Positions 28,701 to 40,470 of a stretch of DNA of 64,000 bases are shown piece by piece. The notes under the pieces were generated by a model, which saw only the letters and a program-made list of their open reading frames with translations, did no database searches and was not told the DNA's origin. Position 1 is the stretch's first letter; every line of letters begins with the position of its first letter. The stretch comes from Oidiodendron maius Zn (taxonomy: Eukaryota; Ascomycota; Leotiomycetes; Myxotrichaceae). Location: assembly GCA_000827325.1 (NCBI GenBank), contig KN832881.1, positions 890,616 to 954,615 of the forward strand, in the 5' to 3' direction. The position numbers and the translations under genes are program-made.

Positions 28701-29981
28701 ATCGACGAAGACAAGCTTAGCTTCCGGAAACGGAAAAGAGCTGCCGAAGTTGAGCAGGAACCAGTCAACTGCGGGAACCACGGTATCACAGGAGTGTCGA
28801 AGCTCTTCAGCACGACCCGGAAGGCAATATCCCCAGACTGGAACAAGTTGCGCTTGGCCTAGCTTCTCATCGTCTTCCTCGCGGAAGTCGGTGAGATCAA
28901 TCTGCTCGAAAGGGCCAATTGCAAATCCAATGTGCTGAGCAGCGACAATTGTACCACAGTAGAAGGACACGGTCTTCCTAGAGCTATCCTCGAGGTCCAC
29001 AACCTCATTTGTCGTCTCGCCAGAGCAAACGACCTGCATCTCGAGGAGCTTCTCTTCATCGGCGAGAGGGACCTCGTATTCAGCAGCAGTAGCAAGTCCA
29101 TTTATGCCATTCATGATTCCATTGGCCAACCCTTTCTTTAAATGATGCGGTCCCTTGTGACTGCTTGCTTCAGGCTGCCGCTTGAGCGCGTCTCCCAACG
29201 TCCTTGAGCATTTTATTGATATCTCCCACGTACATCTCATAGCCGGGTCGTCGATGCACGGGAAAATGCTACAAGCAACTCCAGGATCCAGAGAATGCCT
29301 TGTATAGACGTGTGGATATCGATCATCGCCTGCCGATACGCCCACAAAGTGCAAGCCATCCCTCAAGTCCTTTGTATAGAATGGTATACTGAGAACCAGA
29401 GGTTGGAATCTTGCTGACTGCTCTGCTGCCGTCTTTGGAGTCAAGCCTGGTGCTGCTGATAGCGGCTCATTGCTACTTCCATTAACGACAATTGAGGAGT
29501 GGCGGGCAGCTGATGCGCCAATAGCTCGATTTGTTAAGGCATTTGCAGCACTGTCAGAGTACGGATCAACCTCCTCGATGTGAACACCCTTCGGTATCGT
29601 GATATGAAGGGCTCCATCGGCTCTAGTATCCTCCTCCACCAGCGGTTTTAGCCTCTCCTTCTGCATATCATACTGATCTGCGGTCCATAATATGTACTTG
29701 GGGATCTCCAAAGCCTTTAACGGATCCTGGTAGCTATGTGATGCAGACACCTCATTAACCTTGATCGAGTGTGGCGGTATCGTGCATTGTCGCGCATCGA
29801 TCTTGATGACCTTGAGGTCTTTTTGCTGAGGGAGGATGGTGATCTCAGTACGGCCGGAGAGACTCTGGGTTGAGAAGTCCACCTCCAGCTCAACTTTCTG
29901 ATGCGACACCACAAAGCCGTACTCGGGAGCCTTTCCAGGAACAGTGTCTGCTGGATCCATATCAAGTAGCAGGCCCGGCAT
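25732..29981 (-). CDS. TAF2: TFIID subunit TAF2
   Basis: Subunit of general transcription factor TFIID that contacts initiator DNA. Exon 1 (29981-26355) and exon 2 (26304-25732) give about 1399 aa. The N-terminus (EYGFVVSHQKVELEVDF, QSLSGRTEITILPQ) and the M1-aminopeptidase-like body are typical. The would-be zinc site reads AHAIASQWIG instead of HExxH, so the peptidase centre is lost, as known for TAF2. The intron joins LGK to GVIKFRQTDKVRTK. The last 170 residues are a Pro/Ser/Lys-rich tail ending in SIVLKLKTNPKPS. Its basic KVIKLKV and VLKLK blocks look like a nuclear, low-complexity extension. Confidence 0.92.
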
Positions 29982-31557
29982 GGCGCGCCGAGACGTATCG
30001 AGGAGGAGTGGTGCTACTAGATGGACGGATGCTCAGTCAAAGGCCAGTAGGCCCGGAGCTTCGATGCTCTGCGACGAAGCTTTCATGAGCCCCGCAGAGC
30101 ACCCTGCCCACCTCAGTTCGTCCCTCAGCTCACGCGTATGGTGTGCGTCTTGCGTGTAGCCTTATTTCAGATATAATGAAGTTAACAACTGCCTCGAAAT
30201 TGCAGTCGCAAAGCTCTTCCGTTGATCGTCAGGAATTTCTGGTCTCTTCGATGTAGAGCATTCGATCTGGCGCACCCGGATCAAGGTAGATGGATTCGAA
30301 GGAAAGTAGATCTCGCAGGGTCGGGGTTCACAGTTTGTATTGTGGTCTTGTTGGCGCAAACTCGTTGGTGAATCATTAAGTCAATTGCAAGGCTGCTTTG
30401 CTTGCCCGTACGGGACGTATAACCCGGCACCGAGTTGTTCGAAGTCTGTGATTCAACGTCCTCCTACACTATTCTCATAGCAACATATTCTCCCTATTAT
30501 CACACGTTAAATACGGCGACTGGGCGCTGTCCAGTGACGCGCCGTGGGCATCTCGGTTTGGAGTTGTTGCGGAAATCGCGGTTTCAACTGCACTAAAATT
30601 CTTTCGTAATCTTGTCACGTGTAAAATGCCCCGCCGACCGATATCTGATATCTCTTACTTCAACTTTAAGCTCACTTCTAGACACGTACGTGATCTCTTT
30701 CTCTCTTGAAGCTATAGAATATCGGGGCTTGTTTATTTAATTTATGTATTATCAGATTGTAAGAAGTCTTTCTTACTGCTTACAACAATGGCCCACAAAT
30801 CCAGGGAGCCTCCTTGAAGCACATTCTCTAACAGACAAGAATGCTTCCGAAATGGCCGCCAGAATAATCCCTTCCACTCAATCTTCAGACGCATGAATAG
30901 TAAGATTCACTGTCATCACCCCTCAATCTCCTTCCCATCAATCTGAACCCGCATCCCCGAGCCCCGGCACGTACCAATGCAACACAAGCACAGCTTCCTC
31001 CAGCCCTCTCCTAAGCACATCACTCGCTCGCCACAGAGCTATGAAGAATAATCACCGTTAAGATCTACGTTTTATTGGCCCCGGCCTTGATACAGACGTA
31101 CGGATGATCTTAGGCCTGGCCAGCCACAGGCTTGTCTCCGATGGAAAGGGCGTAGTGGGGGAAGTGGGTGGAGTAAGCCATGATCTCGCATTTGGCGATG
31201 GCCAATATCATTTCTGAAGAGATGAAATGTCGATACAGCTTCCCTGGCTATGGCAGCGGGGACAGCAAGGCATGTCACTGAAGGTCGAGTTTAACGTGTC
31301 ACAAATTATACTGTGCCCGACATGGATATCACAATTATGTTTCTGCCACTATAAGTGCGCTCTCTTAGCTAGAAGAGCGAGGACTTTTACCTATGATACA
31401 ACCATTCCAGGGATGACATGCCCGGGATATGCTTCATCCACGTGTAACCCTGCCTGTGAACATCCCGTTCTGCCAAATGAAGCACTTTCAAATCGGCTCT
31501 GAACAACATATTTTTTATTTACCCACATCTGTATTATGGGACGCTGACGCTGACGAC
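29982..31557. other. 1.6-kb intergenic region upstream of TAF2
   Basis: Holds the TAF2 promoter side, with a CACGTG core at 30616-30621. At the far end is the 3' side of SAS4. On the minus strand at 31180-31112 a 23-codon ORF MAYSTHFPHYALSIGDKPVA... is followed after a possible intron by a frame reading ASDVLRRGLEEAVLVLHWYV near 31020-30950. It might be a small spliced gene, but I do not recognise it. Confidence 0.35.
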
Positions 31558-33317
31558 TCAGTCCCTGCTGACTCTCCGGTCTCTTCTCTTCTTTCTCGCG
31601 CGAGATTTCAGGGTCTCCTCATCACGGTACTCCTCCGGGAGGTCGAAGTCTCGTTCTGTAGGCTCAGGCACGGGATGGCCCCAGGCGGCAACGCTGCGTC
31701 CGCTCCGTCGATTCTTGCCCAGAGCTGCTGCTCTCTGGTACGGTTTGGCGAAGAAGGACGTAAACTCTTTCTCTTCCTCGTAGACCAGAGGCGGTGTTGG
31801 TTGCTTGCGTCGATTTCCTGCTTGCTTTGCAGCCTGCGCTCTTGATCGAGCGGTAGCTTCCTCGTGCAGCTGTCTAGCAGCAGAGGCATCGACATCACTG
31901 TAATCAGGGGGGTCTCCATCGCTCTCATTCCCTGTCTCGCGGTCCTCAACTTCTTCCTCTTCCTCCTCTCTCTCCTCCTCCTCCTCCTCCTCCTCCTCCT
32001 CCTCCTCCTCCTCCTCCTCCTCCTCCTCCTGCTCCTCGCCTTCCTCTTCCTCTTCCTCTTCCTCTTCCTCTTCCTCGGCTTCTGCTTCCGCCTCAGCCAA
32101 TGCCAGCTCCTTTTCGAGCTTCCTCCGCTTCTCTTCCTCCCTCCACAGGCGGAACTTCACGAGGATACCCTCACATCCCTTAATAAAGTATGTGCGTGCT
32201 TGTTCGAAGTCTTTCTTCTTGCTATCCGTGATACCGCTCACGCCCATCAGCTTGAGCCAGTCGTGCCCCTGCAGACCCTCGAGTAATCGTATCACCTGAT
32301 CCTTTTCATGCTGAGCACGGCCTTTATCCGTATTCCGGAGGGTCCTTTCTTGACGTTCGGGCTTGCGGTGGATCGTTGCAAAGTAGGCATCGGAGAGGGG
32401 ATCATCCCTCGCGTGAGCCCCCTTCGTGTGCAGGTATGTGAAATCCACCCTCTTTGCGGCATTTATATCATCGAAAAGGGAGTCGGGGAAATCTTTGAGA
32501 GGGTATTTGTGCGTCTGAGGCGTCGTCCGCGTGGCCGGGCCGTGGGGTGGTTTGTTCTTTGTAGTATCGACGATTATGATGGGTGTTTCGCCGTTTAGGA
32601 TGTCTAGATTCGGGTCAGCCACGAGCTCAATTCGCCGCACAGCGTGGGATACTTACGCTCCTCCTTGGGTTCGTTGCCAATGACCTCGTCATATTCAGGA
32701 AAGTAGGCCGAGAGCTCGCTTTTGAAGCGTGTGCCCTCCTGCGAGCGCAGCTTCCGCTTCTCGTCGCGGAGATCGGCGATGTTAGGCTGCAGCCTTTGGA
32801 TCTCGTGCCTGATGCCATTGGCGACCTTCTGGTGGTGCTTGGTGGGCTTTTTAGGGGCCTGGACGAGCTCGGGCGGAGGGGCCGTGGCGGTGGGCTTCTG
32901 CGGCAGGTGTGGTAATTGTTGCGGTGCTCGTCGTGGTTGTTGTGGTTGTGGTTGTGGTTGTTGTGGTTGTTGTGGTTGCTGTGCGTGTGGTGGTGCGGAT
33001 CGCAAGGGCGCCTCATCCGAGCGCGTGTTGGGTCTGCCCTTGACGACGACAGATCGTGTCTGCGGCTGCGGCTTCGGCGGAGGGAGGATCTCGATCGCGA
33101 TCTTGGCCCGTTTGGCCTTGAGCGAGAGGTCGTCCTTGCCGTCGGGGTCGCGTGGGCGCTTCTTCCGGCCGATGTTGGCCAGCTGAGGCGTGATGAAGGG
33201 GCTTTTGTCGCTGTTGCTGCTGCCTGGGCGCACCGCGACGTTGTTGCGGGTGGACGATCTGGTCGCGAGGCCGCCGGGTCTCCTACTGCGAGAAGAGCGG
33301 AGAGAGATGGACGCCAT
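31558..33317 (-). CDS. SAS4-domain protein, something-about-silencing complex subunit 4 homologue
   Basis: Sas4 is the scaffold of the SAS histone H4-K16 acetyltransferase complex in yeast. Exon 1 (33317-32657) and exon 2 (32603-31558) join in phase to 568 aa. The SAS4 domain is recognisable in exon 2: FPDSLFDDINAAKRVDFTYL, LLEGLQGHDWLKLMGVSGIT and YFIKGCEGILVKFRLWREEE. Exon 1 is basic and has a Gln/Pro repeat (residues about 105-125). A long glutamate tract follows the domain, encoded by a GAG-type triplet repeat (separate entry). I chose the ATG at 33317 (MASISLRSSRSRRPGG); the frame is open further upstream but that part reads as a leader. Confidence 0.85.
31951..32076 (-). repeat. GAG/GAA triplet repeat coding a poly-glutamate tract
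   Basis: On the plus strand this is about 19 uninterrupted CTC triplets (near 31974-32030) flanked by CTC/TTC mixtures. In the SAS4-like gene it encodes roughly 40 near-continuous glutamates broken by single G, Q and R. It is a purine/pyrimidine mirror tract prone to length change. Confidence 0.95.
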
Positions 33318-34069
33318 TGACGGTCGTGGGAGCGTGGCGCATGGTTCAGCGAGGGGTGGATGAGGACACGCTCGCGCCGTGATGGGGAGAGAGAGATGGG
33401 GGAAGAAACGTGATCCAGGCCGTTTGGTGTTTGGTGTTTGGTTTGGGCAAAACTCCGTTCTGGACCCCTTCAGCGCGCGTTGTGGAGGGAGAGGGATGTC
33501 GTAAACGAGGGCGAGGGTCCCATACGCACGGGAAGGATGGTCAGCAATCAACCAACAACCCGCCACGAGCGACGAACAAAGGAGGAAAATCCCAGAAGAG
33601 GAGAGGAGAGAAGCGTGGAAGAAATCGAATTCCTGTGGCCGCACCTCGTGGAAGAGACTTCATGCGGTCGTAGTTCGCGCACTCAGGTTTCTTGTTGCGT
33701 TCGACGACATACCACTACGGGCAGGGATCCAGTATCATAGGGTCCAGATATTTGGAGTTGACATCCCTGGACCTCTGGCCGAGTAGGAACCTGCCTGAGG
33801 TCCCTTCCACGAATCCTTCCATGAACATTCCACTACAGGCATTGAATCAAAGGTATTCGCTCAGAGGCATTCTGATTCACGTCCTTTCGTCTCAAGAATG
33901 CACTGGGGACTCTCATATCCTGTCCTACGTCATCTTGTAAACACAATCCTCATGTATCCAACCATCTAAACCCCCCACCATCAGGACGCCTGCTATAACC
34001 CGCTCCATGCTTTCAAACCCAAATTCGATATACAAACACGCTGCATTATCATTCTTCCCACTCCCCCCT
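33318..34069. other. Intergenic region upstream of SAS4
   Basis: About 750 bp between the SAS4 start and the 3' end of the IQ gene. GA-rich near 33500-33620. No supported gene. Confidence 0.35.
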
Positions 34070-35805
34070 TCACCCCCCCTTCTCAATATTCAACTTATCC
34101 CTCATCTTCTCTCTCGCCGTCTCCAGTCTGTCTTCTTTCTCCACCCGCTGCCTCAGTTCCCCGAGCCTCCTCTCCTTCTCCCTCTCCTCCTTTTCAGTCG
34201 ACTGCTCCCGTGACAAGGCTTTGTCCCGCCCATGCATGAATTTCTTTACTAACTTCCGTCCCCGATTGCGCGTCTTCGTATAGGCCTCGATACCCACGAG
34301 AATAGCATACGAGCGGGATATCGAGACGTGGCTCATGTCTACGCCGGCGGTCTTGAGGGAGCTGATAAAGGCCCGGAAGTTTGCAACTGTAAGGATGTTA
34401 GATATCGAGTTTGAAAATATGCACGGGAAGATCGCGTACCTGGAGGACGGTAGTGCCCACTGAGCGGGCTCAACTTCGTGATGCGCCCGTTCTTGATGGT
34501 GATCGATCCTGCTGCTGAAATCCGACTTCCATGTAGGAACGAGGAGTGCTGAAAGGAGCCGGATTGCTTCATCCCGACGTACAGGCGGAAGTTCGTGTCT
34601 GCCACGAAGATCCACGTGTTTTCCTTGACGGTGCCACGGAGGAGTTTATCTAATATCGTAGCTGCAGAGACGTGTTTGACTCTCTTCATGTTCTGATCAG
34701 GATCGACGGTTATGTATTTCGGGGTATGGTCCTCCTCGCCTTCGCTCCCGAGAGACGACGAGTAGGTCCCTTCAGATGTATCTTGAAGAGGAGTGTCTGT
34801 TATCACAAGAGGTGTATAAGCAGGCGTAGAATCGTTCTCAGGAACAATCCCATGAATACTGTCCTTATACTTCTCCGTCGTGTCGATGCGGGCACCATTC
34901 TTCACCCAGCACAATCGGCCTTCCTGATCGACCATGACCAGATAGTTCAACCTCTCTTCCCTCGACAGGTATCTGATCTGTTCCCGGTCCAGCTTCTCTC
35001 TAGGGCAGCCCAGGCAGTCGATATACTTTCCCTCGCCATAATCAAGCCAGTAGAAGAAGTTCTCATTCGTGTTTGACTTCTTCCACTGCTCGTGGTACGT
35101 CCTCAGGTTGGCCCCGTACCGGTGCTTCAGATCTACCATTTCCAGAAAGTACTGCAAGTCCATCATCTTCGCTGCCTTATGCCTCCGGAGCTTTTCCTCC
35201 AGCTGGCGCTTTTGGTATGCCTCTCTCTCCTCCGGGGGCATATGCTCGTCCTCCTCGCTCTCCGACTCAGGATCCTCGTCGCCTCCTGCCCTTCGGGTGA
35301 TGAGTCCTACTTTCTTCCAGTTCTGCTTCGCGAAACTGGAACTTCTCTGGTGCTCCAGCGTCCCGTTATCTGTTCCGCCCTCGAGAACTGGTCTTGCTTT
35401 GGGCTCGATAATGTGCCTGTACCTCGCCTCTTTGATTGCTTCTATCCATCTGGAGCTGGGATCCAGGCTTAGGCCATTTAGCATTCGCCTCGCTCGATGT
35501 CCTCTATAATTTCTCTGGATGACTGCGGCGGCCTTTTCCCTTCTCTCCTCAGAGGTGTATAAACTTTCCATACTCAATCTCCTAATAAGGCCTTCCTCTT
35601 CTTTCTTCTCTTGCGCTATTGTGATCTGTTTCACAAGCTCTGGCGAGGGAATTACCAATGTCTCCATGTATTCTTCGTGACTTCTCAATGATCCGGAGCT
35701 GGAACTTTTGGGTCCTGTGGACAATTTCGAGACATGTCTCTCATGCTGAGAAGTAGTTGTAGACAAGGCATCTGGTTGGCTAGTACTCGCGGTAGCGGCA
35801 GACAT
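34070..35805 (-). CDS. IQ calmodulin-binding motif protein
   Basis: Cytoplasmic protein of 560 aa resembling fungal IQ-domain proteins and plant IQM proteins. Exons 35805-34440 and 34386-34070 join in phase (GHYRPP-V-ANFRAFISSL). One IQ motif lies at residues about 92-109 (AAAVIQRNYRGHRARRML), the likely calmodulin site. A conserved central region follows (MMDLQYFLEMVDLKHRYGAN, NFFYWLDYGEGKYIDCLGCP, LNYLVMVDQEGRLCWVKNGA), then WIFVADTNFRLYVGMKQSG and SSFLHGSRISAAGSI. The C-terminal 80 residues form a highly charged coiled coil rich in E, K and R. The role in fungi is not established. Confidence 0.85.
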
Positions 35806-36535
35806 TAATGCAGTTTGGTAACGTAAAGATGTTTATAGACGTGAGAAGGCAACACTAAAAAAATTGTTCGGGGTAAATGTACAGTAGTATTTGCTTTATC
35901 ATTTCCTATCAAAAGCGTAGCAGACATTCCCATGGTTCAGGAATGCTATTCATGAAAGAAATGAGAGAATTTGTTGAGTGAAAGTTCGATTTTATATTCT
36001 GGTCAAAGGATCAGAGAGTTTTGAAGATCAAGGACGGATGAGATCCCAGCGGCGCTATTTAGGTGAGCCATGATTCATCAAGTTGTGATATCCGTAATCT
36101 CAGGGCATTTTAAACATTTTATAAAAGTTGGGCGCCTGAAGGTATCCTTAGATGGAGACTCGTAATATGACGTGGGATTACGCGGGTACCGCCGTGCTCA
36201 GTCATATCTATAAACGGTACTCTTGATCGCACTTTTTATATTGATATGCCAAAAGTTTAGCAATCACATAAATCGACAATATAAGGAATATTATTGAATA
36301 CAAAATTCTATTCGCTCACAGCGTATTATACAGGGTAACCAAACAATGTTCCAAAAGTCATTTTCCTGATACAACAACGCCATCCAATGCCATACTGCGA
36401 TGCTGCCCTCTTCAAAGTTATCATGATCTTGGCGGAAAGAGAGTCTATCAATGCTTGAACCCATGAAAGAAAAGTAATCAAAACACGGTTCGGCTAGTGC
36501 GAAGACCTCGCACAACCATCCACTACGATCTCACT
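35806..36535. other. Intergenic region upstream of the IQ gene
   Basis: About 730 bp, AT-rich, containing the IQ-gene promoter and the 3' side of the phosphotransferase gene. No feature recognised; a 74-codon minus-strand ORF at 36291-36515 has no coding signature. Confidence 0.35.
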
Positions 36536-38013
36536 CTAATCAGCGCGCTTTCCAGTGCCTTGGCCGTTTGCGATCTTGGCAGCTTTACTCGCAGCTTTGG
36601 CGTTCTCTTTGTTGGCCAGCTGCTTCTCTATTGGGATAGTCAAACAGTTGATACCTAAGAAGTCACAGATGCTGGAAATGACCAGATATGCCCATCTGAA
36701 GTACACCACTAACGCGAATAGGAGATAGCCCCAAAGGTACAACAGTTCAATGGAGGCAGGGATCGCCGGCAGGCCAATTCGAGGCAGGTTCCCAAGGACA
36801 GCTCCACCAAGTAGTGGGGTGAGCATGACGGTCCAGTATGGGAATGGTTGGCGCGTGAGATGCGCTAGTATAATCTTTGTTGTCATTCTGCCAAAGACAA
36901 AGGACATGGTGACGCAGAAGAGGACAAGGTGATTCTCTTTCATGAGTGTGGAGTACGGCGAAAAGAGCCACGCGCCGATGGCAAGAGTGAACACGGCCAT
37001 CGGAGTCCATTCCAGGAAGACAGGCAGGATAGGGAGATTGTTCTTCCGGCGTGCATGGACCACGTGAAGCACACAGAATGGCACATGTGCCCCAAAGAGC
37101 GCAATCACAAGCATGGGCACCCAGATATCTCTAACGGAATAGCTGCCAAATAGTTCATGATATCCGAAAAAGTAGTGGTGGCCAACAAGGTCCGTAATTT
37201 TATGCGTCCAGATCTCAGGGCCGTAATATCCAGACATTATCATAATCATGCAGCCAATGATGAGCCCTTCCGTTGGCCCATTGAACACTCCAAGGTACAG
37301 TGTGTGGGTGTGGTAGGTCTCCCATGTCGAGAAGAACATTGGCAGGCAGGGGATGAGAGCCGTGAAGATCCCGGATCGGGAGGTGCCTAATCCAATAGCG
37401 GCTGTCTCGAGCAGGCTTCCCAAGGTGCAGTTGAGAGAATCGATACCATGGTCGAAGAGTTCTCCAAGGCCACTGGAGGTGCCAGTACGCCGAGCCTGTT
37501 TGCCGTCCACATTGTCCATAGTCGAGTACATCCAGAGGCCAAAGGCAAAGCTATAATACAGCCATGGCGGGCCCTAAACGGGGGACGGTCAGTAGATCCA
37601 ACGTGGACCTGACAGGGTGAAACATACAGGACCAACCAAGTCCGGCATGAATATTACCAGACAGATCACATTCGAGAGGATAAAGAAGAATCCCAATAGT
37701 GTGATCATATTGGGAGCCAACCACATTGGCAACAGTTGCACAAAGCCATTCCACTATATAATATGTCAGGGACGCCGTTGTTTTTATCTTCGATTATGGA
37801 GAGCGTACGTAGTGCTTGAGGATGTAGTTCGAGATGAAGGACTCATCGACGCTAGAATACTTGTACGACCTCAGGTGGATGAGGGCCTCGTCGGAAATGC
37901 ACTCGTGTGCGGCCACCTCTAAGAGAAACGCAGGCTCGTTAGCCAACCGACCACGCGGGATCACCAGGAGAGAACTTGATCTATGGCGTCTACTTGCTTT
38001 TGGAGGGCGCCAT
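36536..38013 (-). CDS. CDP-alcohol phosphotransferase (choline/ethanolamine phosphotransferase)
   Basis: ER enzyme of the Kennedy pathway that transfers phosphocholine or phosphoethanolamine from its CDP form to diacylglycerol (Cpt1/Ept1 family). Exons 38013-37998, 37918-37809, 37753-37628 and 37573-36536 give 429 aa. The catalytic motif D107-G-x2-A-R112-x8-G121-x3-D125-x3-D129 is perfect. Multiple membrane helices follow, for example NMITLLGFFFILSNVICLVI and a C-terminal LYLWGYLLFALVVYF. The first exon is just 16 nt (MAPSK); it joins in phase only if the first intron uses a GC donor (GCAAGT) and an AG acceptor. The start and that intron are therefore slightly less certain than the rest. Choline versus ethanolamine preference cannot be told from sequence. 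Confidence 0.92.
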
Positions 38014-38799
38014 GGGAGACACGGGGGAAGTGACAGGCGCAGGGAGGAGAGGTTCCTTCTGAACCTGGAGCAGATCGTGGGACCGAATGATGGCGATGGG
38101 TAGTCGGAGTGCGCTCCGACTTGGCGACAAAGGGGATCAAGAGGGGGTAGATTAGGCGCAGGAGGTCATCGACACATAGTTTCCGCGTAGGCGGGGATTG
38201 GTACGTGCGAGGCGGTTTGGGCCGGTTATACAGAGGTGATGGATTTTTTTGGGACGGCACTTCGGTAGATTTCCTGCTTTCTTGAGGGGAGAAAATCGCA
38301 GGTTCAGGGGGGTTTCTCGGGTCCGCCCCAGCACCTATTCGTCATTGCTGTGCACGCACGTGAAAATGTCCTTTATCTTGTTGGGCTTACGGGCCTGGGT
38401 TCTACGTTCGAATATGAATTGCACAGTCCCGGGGAAAGGCAAAGAATGAAAGAGGGCATGTCCCTCTTCTTCACACGGGTCTAAATTGTCAATCACACCC
38501 GCCTGTTGTTTGACCGCCCACTCTCGGCATGAAAAGGGGAAAAGCTGTTGCACACCGCTAGGGTCCGGACTCAAACTTCTACAGCACGATCGACACGGTG
38601 TCTCGCGGAGTGCGAGGCTAAGGGCTAGACAGAGAGAGCTAGACATTATCAATTAAAAGGAACGACTCGTCCCCACTCCATGCAGGAAGAACAAGAACCG
38701 AGACTAAGATGTACACAATGTTCCCAAGCCATCGCCAAAGCACCACAGGTCCGTTATGTCTCAGGGCGCCTCGGACCGAGCCCTTCCTCACGCGTCGAT
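38014..38799. other. Intergenic region upstream of the phosphotransferase gene
   Basis: About 790 bp between the phosphotransferase start and the 3' end of the DUF7707 gene. No gene recognised. Confidence 0.35.
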
Positions 38800-39551
38800 T
38801 TACATGGCCAGAGCGAAGGCCGCAAAGAGGCCACTGAACACCAAAGCAAAGCTGTAACCGCGAGCACCATCCAAGGTGGACATGGCGCTACCCTGGCTTG
38901 ATGTTGACTTGGAACCAGTTTCAGTAGGGCTGGAGGCCCCAGATCCGCTGCTAGAGCCTGCACCGGTCGTGGAAGCAGATGTATCTGTACTATCAGCAGA
39001 GGACGCACTCGTCGATGGAGAGGAGCTGGTGGTAGTGGTGGAGTTGACCAGGCTTGGGCTCTGGGCACCGCAAGGGTTGTCAACGCGGCACGCAGTCTGG
39101 CAGGCGGAGTCGTGGGCACCGCATGCGGCTACACACTGGTCACCATACGTTGTGCATTCGAAGTATGGAATGGTCTGGGAGTAGTTGGCAGCGCTGGGAG
39201 CTTGGCCGTTGCCGCAGGTGCACTGGTAGTCGAGAGTGGTCTATCAAGTTAGCTCAGAGATTGAGGGGCAGGCTCGTGGAGGCAACTCACAGGGTCGCAG
39301 GTGTTGGCAATGGTGCTGGAAGATGCGCCCTGGAGCTGAAGGCAGAGCAATGGGCACGAAGCCTTTTGTGAGGTGCACCAGTTTTCTGTGATATGTCAAT
39401 CAGGAGGTCAAAGGTACCTAGAATTAGGGGTGATACCTCGGGTGCCGAGAGGCACTGAGTTGGGATCAATCTCGTAGGTGAGTTGGGCCTGCGCACCGAT
39501 GGCGAGGATGGCGGTGGCCACGAAGGTGACGGAGCTCTTGATGGAAGGCAT
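38800..39551 (-). CDS. Secreted GPI-anchor-type DUF7707 protein
   Basis: Cysteine-rich cell-surface protein of a fungal-specific family. Exons 39551-39437, 39385-39291 and 39240-38800 join in phase to 216 aa. A signal peptide covers about residues 1-22 (MPSIKSSVTFVATAILAIGA). The mature start LTYEIDPNSVPLGTR, NWCTSQKASCPLLCLQL, CTCGNG, TIPYFECTTYGDQCV and CRVDNPCGA carry the conserved cysteines. A Ser/Thr-rich stalk (about residues 145-190) leads to a hydrophobic tail (YSFALVFSGLFAAFALAM), fitting GPI attachment. Molecular role unknown; cell-wall or plasma-membrane surface location is inferred. Confidence 0.85.
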
Positions 39552-40470
39552 ATCGATCAATTGACTGTGGAATGGGAGGGACGATATTCCTGTGCGGTGT
39601 ATTATGGAAGGAAAACTTGACCAGGTCAGCACATGCCGCTCCACCATCTGTATGAGACGCGGCGATTGGAGACGGGAGGCACCAGGAACTCCATGAGGAG
39701 GGGGGGGGGAGTTGAATTGGGGAGAGGTCAATTTAATCATACCTTTGAGGAGAGGAACCGGCAGGGGAGAGCTTCAAAGCGCGTCAACAACGAAGGACAA
39801 AGAAAGTGGCAGCGAGCGTGGGGTGAAGCTGAAGCTGAAGCGGCAGTAAACTCAAGAAGAAAGAAGATACTTTTGTAGAGACAGGAAACGCGAGAGCTGG
39901 AAAAGGAGGAAACGAGAGACAAAGACCAAGGAGCAAATAATCTTGAACATCTGGGGATGCCCCTGGCGCCCATGGCAGCCCACCAAGCCCGAGATGGCCA
40001 TACCAGAGCGCGAGCGCCAACCACGGAGCTCCGCCAAATCTACATACCCGAACCCTGGCCTGGATCATCGCTTGGGCGACGGGAGTTTAATACGATGCTC
40101 GAGGTGTGTAATAGTTCGTATTCCAATGCAATGCTGCACTGCCAAGCCGAACAATTGGAGCTTCTGAGACAGGACAGAGAGTTTCCCCTCCGAACCGCTC
40201 GTTCCTGTACCGTGCTAGGCTGTACCTGGGTGGCAGCAAGAGACGCCAGAAACAGGAAATCTATGTGTGATCGCACGGTGATCACGATCGCGCGGCCGTC
40301 ATCGTCCCGTATTCGTCCTTTTTCACCTCGCCCGCCAACGTCGTATCTCCACAAGCCACTTCTCTCGTCGCCGCCCCAGAGCCCAGACTCTCCTCTTCCT
40401 CCTCTCCCTCAAGCCCAATCGGACTTGACGGCTGCGATCTTCTCTATCGCAGCGACTCGCACGCAGATGG
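39552..40470. promoter_or_regulatory. Divergent intergenic region DUF7707 gene/YPT35
   Basis: About 920 bp between divergent starts, containing a poly-G run near 39702-39711. Several overlapping ORFs on both strands exist but none has family signatures. The stretch 40200-40465 is probably the 5' leader of the PX gene. Confidence 0.4.

Noticed and set aside
28540-28740. Possible active aminopeptidase in the TAF2 gene
   Set aside because: The HExxH zinc motif is replaced by AHAIASQWIG and the overall length and partners fit TAF2, a catalytically dead relative.
31864-33320. Leu-rich and Gly/Cys-rich plus-strand ORFs
   Set aside because: They are antisense shadows of the poly-Glu and Gln/Pro tracts of the SAS4-like gene.
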